Shown here piece after piece: positions 8,922-17,933 of a DNA stretch of 64,000 bases. The notes under the pieces are model-generated. The model was not told where the DNA came from. It saw nothing but the letters and a program-made list of their open reading frames with translations, and made no database searches. Source of the DNA: Natrinema halophilum (GTDB taxonomy: Archaea; Halobacteriota; Halobacteria; Halobacteriales; Natrialbaceae); the NCBI RefSeq assembly GCF_013402815.2, contig NZ_CP058601.1:3100001-3164000 (forward strand), read 5' to 3'. A program made the translations under genes and the position numbers. Each line of letters opens with the position of its first letter. Position 1 is the first letter of the stretch.

Positions 8922-9758
8922 CTATCCTCCTTTCTTATTGAGTAAGGCCTCTCGTGCTTTTTCAAGCGACTCCGCTATTTTGGTCCCCCTGTAGCCGAGG
9001 ATGTCCGAGTACCCGTCCTCTGACATCAAGATCGGATTGAACGGGTCATCCGCGACCAGTTCTTCTCCGTCGACGCTTGCATAGGCCGTTCCCGTTGGGA
9101 CATATTCGAAATTCTTGACGTAAACCTCGTAGGATCTACCGGGAGGCTTTCGAATTGGGTCGGCCATATGGAAGTAATCCGGATCTCCAGGGGGCGACTC
9201 TCCGGGGAGCGCACCCGTCAACTTGAGGAACGCGTAGGCCTGTTTTTCGGCAGCTCCAGCCGCTTCCTCTGTTCCCTGTGGTCCGACTTCTATCTCGACG
9301 GAGATCCCGCATGCAGTGATCGCGCCCTCGTTTACTCCCCAGTGGTCAACGACGTATGGCACGGGCATCTGCGCAGCAAGATCGAGTTGCTGGGGTCGAG
9401 AACGGTGAATGAGCGCAAATGGCGTGGGGCGAGAATGAGTACCATGTAGTGAGAGCGTCGGGCAGTTCTGAATTAACTCGCTGAGTTGGGCGGCGAGTTG
9501 CTCTTCGTGATTTCCGGCCCGGTTGCCGGGGAACGCGCGATTGAGGTCCGAATCCAGATACCGTTTACCCGCATCGACTGCGGCTGAATTGGCAACTACG
9601 AACGCGACACCCCGCTTCAGGTCGAGGTCTGCCTCCCGCAAACGGCGTACTGCACGGACGCCACCCGTCTCGTCGCCGTGGACCCCCCCGACAACCACTA
9701 CCTCTGGCTCTCTCGGGCCTCGAACTGTCACGTCGAGTGACGAAAATCTATTTTCCAA
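8922..9758 (-). CDS. AstE/aspartoacylase-family zinc hydrolase
   Basis: The 278 residues show the zinc-carboxypeptidase fold of succinylglutamate desuccinylase/aspartoacylase: VVVVGGVHGDETGGV contains the His and Glu metal ligands (HxxE), DSDLNRAFPG the Asp-Asn-Arg substrate loop, and SLHGTHS the second His. VEIEVGPQG supplies the catalytic Glu. Such enzymes remove acyl groups from N-acyl amino acids. Its partner downstream is a GCS2-like ligase, so the pair may make and trim the same amide compound; that is inference. The AT-rich upstream region around 9840-9870 carries a TATA-like element. Confidence 0.8.
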   Translation of the reverse strand: MENRFSSLDVTVRGPREPEVVVVGGVHGDETGGVRAVRRLREADLDLKRGVAFVVANSAAVDAGKRYLDSDLNRAFPGNRAGNHEEQLAAQLSELIQNCPTLSLHGTHSRPTPFALIHRSRPQQLDLAAQMPVPYVVDHWGVNEGAITACGISVEIEVGPQGTEEAAGAAEKQAYAFLKLTGALPGESPPGDPDYFHMADPIRKPPGRSYEVYVKNFEYVPTGTAYASVDGEELVADDPFNPILMSEDGYSDILGYRGTKIAESLEKAREALLNKKGG

Positions 9759-9990
9759 GTTCTTACCTCAGGCGTGAGAGAGACATTCCGTTGCCGTTAA
9801 AGTTCTGTCTCTCAGATTGTACGGAAGGAAGATACCAGACTCGTGATTATCGGAAGAATATATTATCACAGTAGCTGGTTTTTCACATCGTGTCTAACAG
9901 TGTACCTGTACAATTCATCCGGCGAATGTGTTAGATCCACACACAAACAGGATGCGTGATATCTATCATCTCGGTGTGCCATCGGTCGCT

Positions 9991-10167
9991 ATGGAGCGAC
10001 GCCGACTCGGGGCGCTCGTCGGTCTGGGGATGGTGATACTGGGTGTCGTGCAGGCGGGCCTGTATGCGGGCCAAGCAGAGTGGATACCCACCGCTCTAGG
10101 CCTCTTCTATCTGGCACTCGGCGTCGCATACCTCCGGGCCGAGGTTTTTCACCGCCGATTAATATAG
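9991..10167 (+). CDS. Small two-helix membrane protein
   Basis: From the ATG at 9991 the frame encodes 58 residues with two hydrophobic segments (LGALVGLGMVILGVVQAGLY and a second around PTALGLFYLALGVAYL), separated by a short loop. An upstream start at 9928 or 9952 is possible but would add a non-conserved polar leader. It has the size and pattern of haloarchaeal two-TM hypothetical proteins. Role unknown. Confidence 0.6.
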   Translation: MERRRLGALVGLGMVILGVVQAGLYAGQAEWIPTALGLFYLALGVAYLRAEVFHRRLI

Positions 10168-10807
10168 CAGTCGTTGAAACGATGTACCCACCGCTCGCAC
10201 TGCTGCGGCCAGCGTGCACTCGTTGGCCGCGAATTCGCGATCGGGGTGTGTAATGACGTTCAGCGACTACTCTAATCGCGGTGTCTGAGCTGGAGGGCGG
10301 TAAGACGCAGTAAGCCACTTTTCGAGGCCGACCAGTATGAACGGTCGACGACGAAACCGTATGGCTACGTGAAAATATATTGGGAATTTGATTACTTTCG
10401 ATACATTAAAGATAGCCACTCCTATTAAATAGGACGTCGGCAGCGTCAGTGATGGTCCCACAGGGGATACCGGGGATACGCAGGTCATCGTGATTCATGC
10501 ATGGCGATTACCATCCCACTGCCGACGTGTACACCCTTTCTACTGCACCAGCCCGCTCGCCGGTGATCCTTCTCGCGGTTGCTCGACTGCATTCGACCTC
10601 TCCCGTCGGATTCGGCCAGCGGACACCGACGATCACCGTCCCATCTGACCGTCGATGCGAGCCGTTCTGCCCTGTCTCCGCATGCCGGTGCGGATTCCGA
10701 CCCACCGTCGACGAACTCAATCGGGCATCGCTGACCGTTGCCGGGCGTACCGATGCCGGTGATCTCGAGCCGGAAACCCTGAATAATCGGAGCAACGACA
10801 CCAATGT
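10168..10807. other. 640-base region with no supported gene
   Basis: Several frames are open on both strands here, but none shows a recognisable motif, signal peptide or coherent acidic composition. An AT-rich segment around 10375-10430 (aatatattgggaatttg, acattaaag, cctattaaatagg) is unusual against its surroundings and could be a promoter or the scar of an old insertion. Confidence 0.4.
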
Positions 10808-11473
10808 ATGGACGGACACGTATGGCGGCTGCTTGTTGATCCGTCGACGTTTTTCGAATCCGACTCGCTCACCCTATCGCAGTCTGTCGGCTTCCTCGTG
10901 GCGATCGGTGTGCTGTGTCTTGGCGTGCTCCCACCGACTATCTCGTTGTTGGAATCGCCGGTGATTCCCGACGAAGTGGTCTTCGGCGCGTTTCCTCCGA
11001 TCAGGTACGTCACGTTCGGCTGGGAAGCGTCGATTCCTGGAATCGTTGGCATACTTGGTGGTGCCCTGATCGCAGAGCCGCTCGTCGCTTGGGTCGCGTT
11101 CTCGGTCCTGTTTTATACCCTCTCGTGGCCGGTCGCGAACGAGCGCGGATTCTGTCGAACTGCCAGGTGCGTCGCCTGGGGATTCGTTCCACAGTTCGTC
11201 GCGAACGTCCTCGCTCTCGTCGTCCTGTTCGCCACGTTCCCGTCGACACCGACCGAAATCTGGGGTATCGGGGTGACGATACCGGCACGGATCTACGTCT
11301 CGCCGCCGACGGTTGGTCCGCTAGCCGCCGCGGTGAGCGCCGTCGGAATCGTCTGTACGCTCTGGTCGGGGTATCTCTGGGCTCACGCGGTCGCAGCCGC
11401 TCGCGGGCTGACGCTTCGCCAGGGGGCCACCGTCGTTGCCGTCCCGACTGTGCTCGTTCTCGGTCCAATATAG
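10808..11473 (+). CDS. Yip1-family membrane protein
   Basis: The 221 residues begin WRLLVDPSTFFE, the usual opening of prokaryotic Yip1-domain proteins, and then show five hydrophobic segments (about 28-50, 70-95, 98-115, 125-150 and 170-220). In bacteria and archaea Yip1-fold proteins are of unknown function. No partner gene is evident. The ATG lies shortly after a weak AT-rich element. Confidence 0.75.
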   Translation: MDGHVWRLLVDPSTFFESDSLTLSQSVGFLVAIGVLCLGVLPPTISLLESPVIPDEVVFGAFPPIRYVTFGWEASIPGIVGILGGALIAEPLVAWVAFSVLFYTLSWPVANERGFCRTARCVAWGFVPQFVANVLALVVLFATFPSTPTEIWGIGVTIPARIYVSPPTVGPLAAAVSAVGIVCTLWSGYLWAHAVAAARGLTLRQGATVVAVPTVLVLGPI

Positions 11474-11599
11474 GCGCAGTTCCGTCATCGCGTGGAATGA
11501 CGGGACCGTTAGGGTGCCTATAAATTCGAGCAGATCACGCCCTCGGTTCGGTCGAGCCAGTGATCGAAAGCGTGTCACTCGCAAAGAGTGTACACGGCT

Positions 11600-11684
11600 G
11601 TAGACGCGGAACTGGCCCTGCAGACGCGGGACTGGCACATTTAGACGCGGGACTGGCGCCTGCAGACGCGGGACTGACACCGCA
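11600..11684. repeat. 21-bp imperfect tandem repeat, four copies
   Basis: The core AGACGCGGGACTGGC recurs with starts at 11602, 11622, 11643 and 11664, giving spacings of 20, 21 and 21 bases. The repeats sit in an otherwise gene-poor stretch (11474-11930). Read in frame they would encode DAGLA-type peptides on the plus strand or SPASA/VPRLQ-type peptides on the minus strand, but no flanking sequence supports either as a gene. The function is unknown; unlike CRISPR, there are no spacers. Confidence 0.75.
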
Positions 11685-11930
11685 GAAGGGCCACGAGCCG
11701 GACTCCGGTGGCGATGGGGGGACGAGCGCTTGCTTCGAGTCGCTGTTCCGACTGAACGCGAATTCAGTGCTGTTCGAGGCCGAACTCGAGGTGATCGGTG
11801 GACCGGTCGGTATCATCCTCAGTGCTAGCGTGACCATCTCGTTCGCCGAGGCCACTGACATCGATGTTACGTGGTTGTTCGGGGGTTGCTACTGGATTGA
11901 TACCTTTCCGGTAACATAAGGTAACTACAG

Positions 11931-12539
11931 ATGAGTGACGAGACGACTGCAGACGATGTATCAGTGATCGTTGTTGGCGGCGGCCCGGCCGGATTGAGTG
12001 CAGCCCTCTTTACCGAGAAAAATGGGCTCAAGACGACGGTGTTCGATACCGACGAGACGTGGATGCACAAAGCTCACCTCTTCAATTACCTCGGGATCGG
12101 CTCGGTCGGCGGAAGCGAATTCATGGCGACGGCCCGTCAGCAGGTCGACGATTTCGGCGTCGACCGCCGGCAGGGTGAAGCCGTGACTGCGGTCAGCGAG
12201 ACCAAAGACGGATTCGCGGTCGAGACCGAGGAGGACCGTTACGAGGCTGATTTCGTCGTTCTCGCGACGGGTGCGACCCGCGACCTCGCCGAGGATATCG
12301 GCTGTGACTTCTCCTCTGAGGACACCGTCGACGTCGGCGTCGAGATGGAGACGAGCGTCGAGGGCGTGTACGCGACCGGCGCCATGGTCCGTACAGAAGA
12401 GTGGCAGGCCGCGATTGCGGTCGGCGACGGGGCCGCCGCAGCACTGAACATCCTCTCGGCCGTACAGGGTGATCACTTCCACGACTTCGACGTTCCCGAC
12501 GATGCATCGCGGATCTTTGCGGGTCATGTCGCGGAGTAA
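11931..12539 (+). CDS. Short FAD-dependent thioredoxin-reductase-like oxidoreductase
   Basis: The 202-residue protein has the N-terminal Rossmann motif VIVVGGGPAGLSAALF for FAD, VVLATGATRDLA, and the C-terminal FAD motif VEGVYATGA...AIAVGDGAAAALN. The NADPH domain and the CxxC of thioredoxin reductase are absent, so the protein is about two thirds of the usual 300 residues, a known short form in haloarchaea. It may oxidise or reduce a small protein or quinone. It is followed 50 bases later by the VOC/esterase pair and may belong to the same stress operon. Confidence 0.8.
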   Translation: MSDETTADDVSVIVVGGGPAGLSAALFTEKNGLKTTVFDTDETWMHKAHLFNYLGIGSVGGSEFMATARQQVDDFGVDRRQGEAVTAVSETKDGFAVETEEDRYEADFVVLATGATRDLAEDIGCDFSSEDTVDVGVEMETSVEGVYATGAMVRTEEWQAAIAVGDGAAAALNILSAVQGDHFHDFDVPDDASRIFAGHVAE

Positions 12540-12590
12540 TCGCAGCGGGAAAATCACAGAAGCGCCAACCCACGATCGATCAGATTCACC

Positions 12591-13217
12591 ATGTCATCCG
12601 AACCACCAAACCCAGTCACGCCAGAACTGCCAGACAGTCCCGTCCACATGACGGGAACGGACCACATCACCATCTGGGGGAGCAACGAAGCGGACACGAT
12701 CGAGTTCTACCGCGACCTCCTCGGGATGCCGCTGGTCCTTCGCCAGCCGAACCTCGATGACCCGTCGCAGACGCACCTGTTCTTCGACACGGGTGACGGT
12801 CGCATCCTGACGTTCTTCGTCAGCGACGACCGCCCATCGAACCAGCGCGGCCAGCCCGGGAGCGGCATCGGCGCCGTCCACCACCTCTGTTTCAGCGTCG
12901 CCCCCGACGAGTACGAGGACACGATGGACGCCCTGGAGGAAGCCGGCCACCAGTACAACGTCTTCGACCGGGGCATCTTCCACTCGATTTACACCCGCGA
13001 CAACAACGGCCTCGTCATCGAACTCTCGACTGATAAGTACGAGTTCCCCGACGAACGCCGCGGTGAGGTGCTGGCAAAGGCCCAGGAACTCCGTGAGGAA
13101 GACGGTGCGGAGTACGCGAAAGACGAACACCTCCGGAGCGCTATCGAGGCCCTCGGCCTCGAGGTCGTCGAACACGACCTGCCCGACGCCAGCGCCGGCG
13201 TCGGTGGTGTCGAATGA
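12591..13217 (+). CDS. VOC-family protein, ring-cleavage dioxygenase-like (MhqO-like)
   Basis: The 208 residues contain two glyoxalase modules: GTDHITIWGSNEADTIEFYR with a metal-ligand His, TLFFDTGDG-type strand LFFDTGDGRILTFF, then GAVHHLCFSV with a second His, and VIELSTD with the Glu ligand. This arrangement matches extradiol ring-cleavage dioxygenases of the MhqO/MhqA kind, which act on hydroquinones. The stop overlaps the start of the esterase gene by 4 nt (ATGA). In Bacillus the mhqO-mhqD pair gives resistance to quinones; the same order here suggests, but does not prove, that role. Confidence 0.8.
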   Translation: MSSEPPNPVTPELPDSPVHMTGTDHITIWGSNEADTIEFYRDLLGMPLVLRQPNLDDPSQTHLFFDTGDGRILTFFVSDDRPSNQRGQPGSGIGAVHHLCFSVAPDEYEDTMDALEEAGHQYNVFDRGIFHSIYTRDNNGLVIELSTDKYEFPDERRGEVLAKAQELREEDGAEYAKDEHLRSAIEALGLEVVEHDLPDASAGVGGVE

Positions 13218-13867
13218 GCGCCGGCGCCGACGTGGACGGTCCCCACCAGGGGCAGCAACTCGCGATTGGCGGAACGGATCTCGCGGACGCCGAGGCGGCG
13301 CTCGTACTCGCCCACGGCCGCGGAGCGACCGCAGGGGGAATGCTCCAGATGGCCGACGAATTCCATCGGGAAGGAATTGCCTTCCTTGCGCCGCAGGCGG
13401 CCCGCCAGACCTGGTATCCGAACTCGTTTCTCGCACCCGCCGAGCGCAACGAGCCCGGCAGGCAGTCCGGATTGCAGGCGATTAGCGACGCGATTGAGCG
13501 GGCGAACGATGCCGGCATTCCAACCGGCCGGATCATGCTGATCGGCTTCTCGCAGGGCGGCTGTCTCGCCAGCGAGTACCTCGCTCGGAACCCGCGACGG
13601 TACGGCGGCCTCGCCGCCCTGAGCGGCGGGCTGATCGGCGAGGAACTGGACGACGAGTACCCGGGCGACCTCGAGGGGACGCCGATCTTCCTCGGCTGTA
13701 GCGACGTCGATCCCCACATTCCGGAAGTGCGAGTTCACGAGACGGCCGCGGTTTTCGATTCCATGGGCGCAGACGTGACGAAACGACTGTACGAGGGGAT
13801 GGCCCACGGCGTCAACGACGACGAACTCGAGTTCGTCTCGAAGATGGTCGTCGATCTCGTCGCCTGA
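13214..13867 (+). CDS. Phospholipase/carboxylesterase-family hydrolase (MhqD-like)
   Basis: A 217-residue alpha/beta hydrolase. LVLAHGRGATAGGML forms the oxyanion region, the nucleophile Ser sits in GFSQGG, the Asp in CSDVDPHIP and the His in MAHGVND, so the catalytic triad is intact. It is translationally coupled (4-nt overlap) to the upstream ring-cleavage-like protein. MhqD-type enzymes accompany such dioxygenases in quinone detoxification; the actual ester substrate is unknown. Confidence 0.82.
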   Translation: MSAGADVDGPHQGQQLAIGGTDLADAEAALVLAHGRGATAGGMLQMADEFHREGIAFLAPQAARQTWYPNSFLAPAERNEPGRQSGLQAISDAIERANDAGIPTGRIMLIGFSQGGCLASEYLARNPRRYGGLAALSGGLIGEELDDEYPGDLEGTPIFLGCSDVDPHIPEVRVHETAAVFDSMGADVTKRLYEGMAHGVNDDELEFVSKMVVDLVA

Positions 13868-13887
13868 TCGGGGTCCGCGTTCCTCGA

Positions 13888-15588
13888 CTATTCTTCGGGT
13901 TCGTCATCGGTCGCCCGACGGCGGAGCCACTCGAGCGTGATCCCGCCGCCGACGAGGCCAGCACCGGTGGTGAAGCCGGGCGTGCTGTCGGAGCCGCCTG
14001 TCTCCGAATCGGCCCCGTCGGTGCCACTGGAACTGTCGTTTCCGGTGGCCGTGTCACCGTCTCCGCCGGTGCCGGTAGTTTGGTTTCCGTCTCCCGAATC
14101 GCCCGGCGCACCATCTTGCGGATCGCTTTCGGTCCCGTCGGCTCCATCGCCGTCTTTCCCTGACGACTGGTCGTTGCCGTCCGATTCGCCGTCCCGGGAC
14201 CCGTCGGTATCGCCGTCACCGCTATCGTCGTCTTTTTCCGGCGACTCGTCTTCGCCGTTCGACTCACCGCTTTCCGGCCCGTCGCCGGCGTCACTATCTG
14301 TGTCGCCTCGAGTATCCTCGTCGCTCGACGCCGGCCGCATCGCCACGAGTTTCCCGCTCGGCCTGAAGAAGATGGTGTCGTCGACGGCGATGGGGTCGAA
14401 GCTGCGTGCAGAATTCGCGTATTCGACTCCGATGTTAGCCAACGAGAATTTCCACTGCTCGCTCCCGTCTTCGAGGTCGTATCCGTACACCCACGGCTCG
14501 ACGTCGCCGCCCCCGATGGGTTCTCGAGGCCCATACGGTGCGATCACCGTCTCTCCGATGATCTTCGGAGCCCCCCATTCATCGACGGTTTTTCCTGAGA
14601 CGTTCCAGCTCTCCTCCGTTTCGGTATTGTAGACATCGAAGCCGTATCGACCCGAGCTAATACGGTATTTCCCGGTCGATACGGGCGGTGTCATATACAT
14701 GGTATCTCCGATCTCTTCCCCCGTTTGCGGATCGTAAATGGGGTAAAACACCGTATCAGAGTACGAACCCGTGTACAGCCGGTCTTCAGTCGCGATGAGA
14801 TTACTATGTGATTTCCCTTCCCAAAGCGACACCCATCTCGTCCAGTGTGTCTCGCCCGACGATGTATCGAGTGCGACGAAGCCACCGAAGCTCTCTCCAT
14901 CGTCTGTCGTCCCGCGAAGGGCCCCGAAGACTGACTCGTAGGCGACGGCAAGCGGGATCATGGCGTACGAGACCGATTCGACGCTGTCGCTGCTGTCCAC
15001 CCCGTCTTTGGTATCGAACTCGGTCGATTCGCGACGCCACTCGAGGGAGCCATCCGTCGCATTGAACGCGAAGAGGCTCGTTTCGGCCGCGACGAAGACA
15101 GATCCGTCTGCAACGGCCGGGTCCGCAACGTGTTCGTCAGTTTCGAATTCTTTGGTCCAGCGGACGGCACCGGTTTCGGCGTTCAACGCGGTGAGCTGTT
15201 CGCCACCGACGACGACTGTGTTCCCGATAACTCCGGGCGTTCCGCGGGCTCCGGACACGTCGGTTTTCCACAGTACTTCGCCGTCAGCAGCGTCGAGGGC
15301 GTGGACGCCATCGGCGTTGAGATAGACCGTTCCGTCGACGACGGCAATCTCCCCCGTTTCGTCGTACTCCCAGGCGACTTCCTCCGGTTTCGGAACAGCA
15401 TCGTCTCCGGGCAAATTTTTGGTATTGCCGGCATTCCCACCATACGAGGACCAGCCGTCCGATTCCGAGAGCGACGGCGGACAGTCACAGTCCTCGCGTG
15501 TACCGCCCGCCACGGCTGCGGAAAGCATTCCGCCTGCTGTCAGTGTCGCTCCGAGAGATAACACGGATCGTCTCTTGAGATTCTCCAT
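13888..15588 (-). CDS. Tat-exported PQQ-like beta-propeller with PGF-CTERM-like tail
   Basis: The 566-residue protein starts with a Tat-type signal (LKRRSVLSLGATL), continues with a PQQ-like propeller (about 40-410; repeated ALDAADGEVLWKTDV, ALNAETGAVRWTKEF and AFNATDGSLEWRRES strands) and then about 120 residues of Asp/Gly/Ser/Glu linker. It ends TPGFTTGAGLVGGG, a hydrophobic stretch and LRRRATDDEPEE. This tail follows the PGF-CTERM plan (PGF, membrane segment, basic residues), so archaeosortase A may process it and attach a lipid anchor. The helix is short and Gly-rich, so this is likely but not certain. A role in cell-surface binding is inferred. Confidence 0.85.
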   Translation of the reverse strand: MENLKRRSVLSLGATLTAGGMLSAAVAGGTREDCDCPPSLSESDGWSSYGGNAGNTKNLPGDDAVPKPEEVAWEYDETGEIAVVDGTVYLNADGVHALDAADGEVLWKTDVSGARGTPGVIGNTVVVGGEQLTALNAETGAVRWTKEFETDEHVADPAVADGSVFVAAETSLFAFNATDGSLEWRRESTEFDTKDGVDSSDSVESVSYAMIPLAVAYESVFGALRGTTDDGESFGGFVALDTSSGETHWTRWVSLWEGKSHSNLIATEDRLYTGSYSDTVFYPIYDPQTGEEIGDTMYMTPPVSTGKYRISSGRYGFDVYNTETEESWNVSGKTVDEWGAPKIIGETVIAPYGPREPIGGGDVEPWVYGYDLEDGSEQWKFSLANIGVEYANSARSFDPIAVDDTIFFRPSGKLVAMRPASSDEDTRGDTDSDAGDGPESGESNGEDESPEKDDDSGDGDTDGSRDGESDGNDQSSGKDGDGADGTESDPQDGAPGDSGDGNQTTGTGGDGDTATGNDSSSGTDGADSETGGSDSTPGFTTGAGLVGGGITLEWLRRRATDDEPEE

Positions 15589-15749
15589 AGAAAGTGGTTT
15601 GACTGACTTGGTATAAATTATTGTAATTTGGAATTAACTCTTTATGACGATTACTGTAAGTAACGGGGTTACTTGTAAGTAATTCTCCCGGGTCTCGTGA
15701 CCACCGGGTACCGAACCGAATCCGCGGCTGGTGCTGCTCGAGCGCCGAG

Positions 15750-16166
15750 TCAGCGCATGACGGTAACCGGGACAGGCGCTCGACGGACGACCGTTTCCGC
15801 GACGCTGCCGAGCAAGACGCGGGTGAGGCCGGATCGCCCGTGGCTGCCGATGATGATGTGGTCGACGTCGTGTTCCTCAGCGTAGGAGACGATTTCGCGT
15901 GCGGGCTTCCCGACGACGAGTTCGGTCCGAAACTCGACGTCGGGATCGCTGACGATGTCCCGAATCTCGTCGGGGAACTCGGCGGAAACCTCCTCCGTTC
16001 GCTCTCGAATCGCTTCCTGTGTGAGCTTGATGCCGGCTCCGGTGAACCCGTCGGCTGCTTCGATGACGCGCAGCAGAACGATCTCCCGATCTGGATACGT
16101 GACAAACGCGTGTTCGACCGCTTTCTGTGCTGGTTCCGAGCTGTCGTAGGCGACGAGGACTACCAT
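15750..16166 (-). CDS. Universal stress protein A family
   Basis: The ATG at 16166 gives a 138-residue UspA domain: VVLVAYDSSEPAQKAVEHA at the start, VLLRVIEA, and the ATP-binding signature IIGSHGRSGLTRVLLGSVAE, ending VVRRAPVPVTVMR. The GxxGxxG-S pattern means it belongs to the ATP-binding class. Upstream frame extension would add an unrelated leader. Such single-domain Usp proteins respond to stress in haloarchaea. It lies on the minus strand upstream of the PQQ protein but is probably transcribed on its own. Confidence 0.9.
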   Translation of the reverse strand: MVVLVAYDSSEPAQKAVEHAFVTYPDREIVLLRVIEAADGFTGAGIKLTQEAIRERTEEVSAEFPDEIRDIVSDPDVEFRTELVVGKPAREIVSYAEEHDVDHIIIGSHGRSGLTRVLLGSVAETVVRRAPVPVTVMR

Positions 16167-16581
16167 ACGGCATAGTCGTTCGGAGAGGACCATAAACTCG
16201 GCCGATCGACGGCTATCAGGCTCGCTTATCTGGACCGACGGGTGACAGGAGTCATCGACCGTTGCGCATCCGTTCGGACATCTCGAGTGGAGTCCGCAGT
16301 GGCGATTCCTGACTGTCGCCCAGTACGAACTGGAGTGCACTCATCGAACTACGACGGCGGTCATAGGTCGGGTGGACGGCGGAACGCCTGCTGGGCTTTC
16401 ATCCCGGTGTCGATACCCGATCCGCTGTCAGTGGGCCCCCAGCGATCGACGACTTCGGGTGCCGAGGTTCGCGATCACCGAAGCGCGGTTCCGTCGTGGT
16501 TCGTCGTCCCAGCAATACGGTGAGACGGCCGAGGGGCGATACGAGCGGCCGGACCATAGGACACCACGGTGGTGGCCCTTC
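16167..16581. other. Intergenic region, no supported gene
   Basis: This 415-base stretch separates the UspA gene from the signalling operon. Open frames exist but show no motif or acidic bias. I see no repeat or clear RNA. The right end must contain the 3' region of the RAD55-like gene transcript. Confidence 0.4.
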
Positions 16582-17238
16582 TCAGAACGTGGCCCACGAC
16601 GTCCCCCGCTGGCCGAATCCGCGGACGCGGCATTCGCGTTCGCCGGTGTCAGTTTCCCGGAGTTGGATCACGCCGTCGAACTGCCCGGTAATCGTGTTTA
16701 CGACCTGCTGATCGTGGCTATCGTCGTCGAGGGTGTAGATGCCGAGGCCACACGTTTGGCTGACACGTTTGGTGTATATGTGGAGAAATTTGAACACCTT
16801 CTGACTGCTCAGATGCTGTAACAGGGTCGAAATCGAAATCAGTCCGGATCGGATATCGGTGATACCGTAACTCTTGAACTTTTTAAAGAGCTTCGCCATC
16901 CCGATGCTGATTCCGGTAAGGTCACTCGGTGAAGACACGTTCTCTACCATCGCATCGAGAACGGCCTGACCATCGTGGCCCGACGTGTCGACGATGCCAA
17001 CGCAGTTTCGATAGAGCGAATCGACGTAGCGCTCGAGGGCGTTGTACATCGTCTCTGCGCCGTCGGTCGTGATACAGAGGATGCCCTCTCCTGGCTCGTA
17101 CTCCGTTGCGAGCAACTGCAGCGCCAACTCCCGCTTCCCGCTCATCGATGGGCCGACGATCGCAACGTTCGTCCCGGCTGGCAATTCTCCGACGCCATCG
17201 TTCGGGAGGAGGCCGCTTACGTCGTACGAGTCATTCAT
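16582..17238 (-). CDS. RAD55/KaiC-like ATPase domain protein of a signalling operon
   Basis: The 218-residue protein has a RecA/RAD55-like core with a P-loop-like GPSMSGKRELALQLLA near residue 26, a second strand GILCITTDGAE and a late QFDGVIQLRE strand. This is the haloarchaeal family often found beside HalX regulators and bacterio-opsin-type signalling genes (DUF7504-like). The P-loop departs slightly from GxxGxGKT, with Arg in place of Thr, so ATP hydrolysis is uncertain. I chose the ATG at 17238, which overlaps the upstream HalX gene by 8 nt and indicates translational coupling. Confidence 0.8.
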   Translation of the reverse strand: MNDSYDVSGLLPNDGVGELPAGTNVAIVGPSMSGKRELALQLLATEYEPGEGILCITTDGAETMYNALERYVDSLYRNCVGIVDTSGHDGQAVLDAMVENVSSPSDLTGISIGMAKLFKKFKSYGITDIRSGLISISTLLQHLSSQKVFKFLHIYTKRVSQTCGLGIYTLDDDSHDQQVVNTITGQFDGVIQLRETDTGERECRVRGFGQRGTSWATF

Positions 17239-17890
17239 CGGTTTCTTCCTCTTCTGTCTCGAACGCATCGACACCATCCAGTTCGGTGGTCTCGAGGTCG
17301 CCGTCGCTGGCGTCGACTTCGCGAACCGCGCTGACGAAATCGATTTCTGAATCCATATCACCGAGGTCCTCGTCGACTTCCTCTCGTTTCATCTCGATGC
17401 GGTCGAGTAACTCCTGGTACTCCTCGCTCTCTGCCAGTTCCAGCTCGGTTTTTTGGGTCTGAAGTGTCCCTTTGCGCGCCATCAGTGAATGATACTCCTG
17501 CAGTGCATCGTCGACCGACGCTCTATCGAGCAACTGTTCGATCGTCTCGATTAACTCTTGTCGTTCCGGGGGTTTGGTGACGTACGCGTCGAACCCCATC
17601 TCGATGACGTCGAAATCCGGTTCGACCGCCGTTACCATCGCGACCCGACAGTCCATTTCGCGCTCGCGAATCTCCCGAAGCACCTGTCTTCCGGATACCT
17701 GCGGCATCATCCGGTCCAGCAACGCGACATCTACTGTCTCGTCGATTGCATCGAGTGCCTCCTGTCCGTCGGATACCAGTCTGACCTCGTACTGATCTGC
17801 AAGCCAGAGTTCGTACCCCTCGGCGACGGATCGTTCGTCCTCTGCGATGAGGATTACTGGCTTTCGTTGATCTGGCCGCTGGTCTGTCAT
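17231..17890 (-). CDS. HalX-type response regulator
   Basis: The 219 residues start with a receiver domain (ILIAEDERSVAEGY acidic pocket, phospho-acceptor Asp in ALLDRMMPQVSG, switch Thr in AMVTA, Lys in YVTKPP) and continue with a HalX domain (about 125-195; YHSLMARKGTLQTQKTELE), then an acidic tail. HalX regulators lack a classical DNA-binding output and act on unknown targets. The preceding gene is the histidine kinase, its likely phosphodonor, 43 nt upstream. Confidence 0.9.
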   Translation of the reverse strand: MTDQRPDQRKPVILIAEDERSVAEGYELWLADQYEVRLVSDGQEALDAIDETVDVALLDRMMPQVSGRQVLREIREREMDCRVAMVTAVEPDFDVIEMGFDAYVTKPPERQELIETIEQLLDRASVDDALQEYHSLMARKGTLQTQKTELELAESEEYQELLDRIEMKREEVDEDLGDMDSEIDFVSAVREVDASDGDLETTELDGVDAFETEEEETDE

Positions 17891-17933
17891 CGTTTCGTTC
17901 CCCGTTCGGTCGGTCGACTGATTAGCGTTCGCG

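Noticed and set aside
10497-10964. A 155-codon plus-strand frame before the Yip1 gene
   Set aside because: Arg/Ser/Pro-rich composition with no motif and overlap with the start of the Yip1 gene in another frame.
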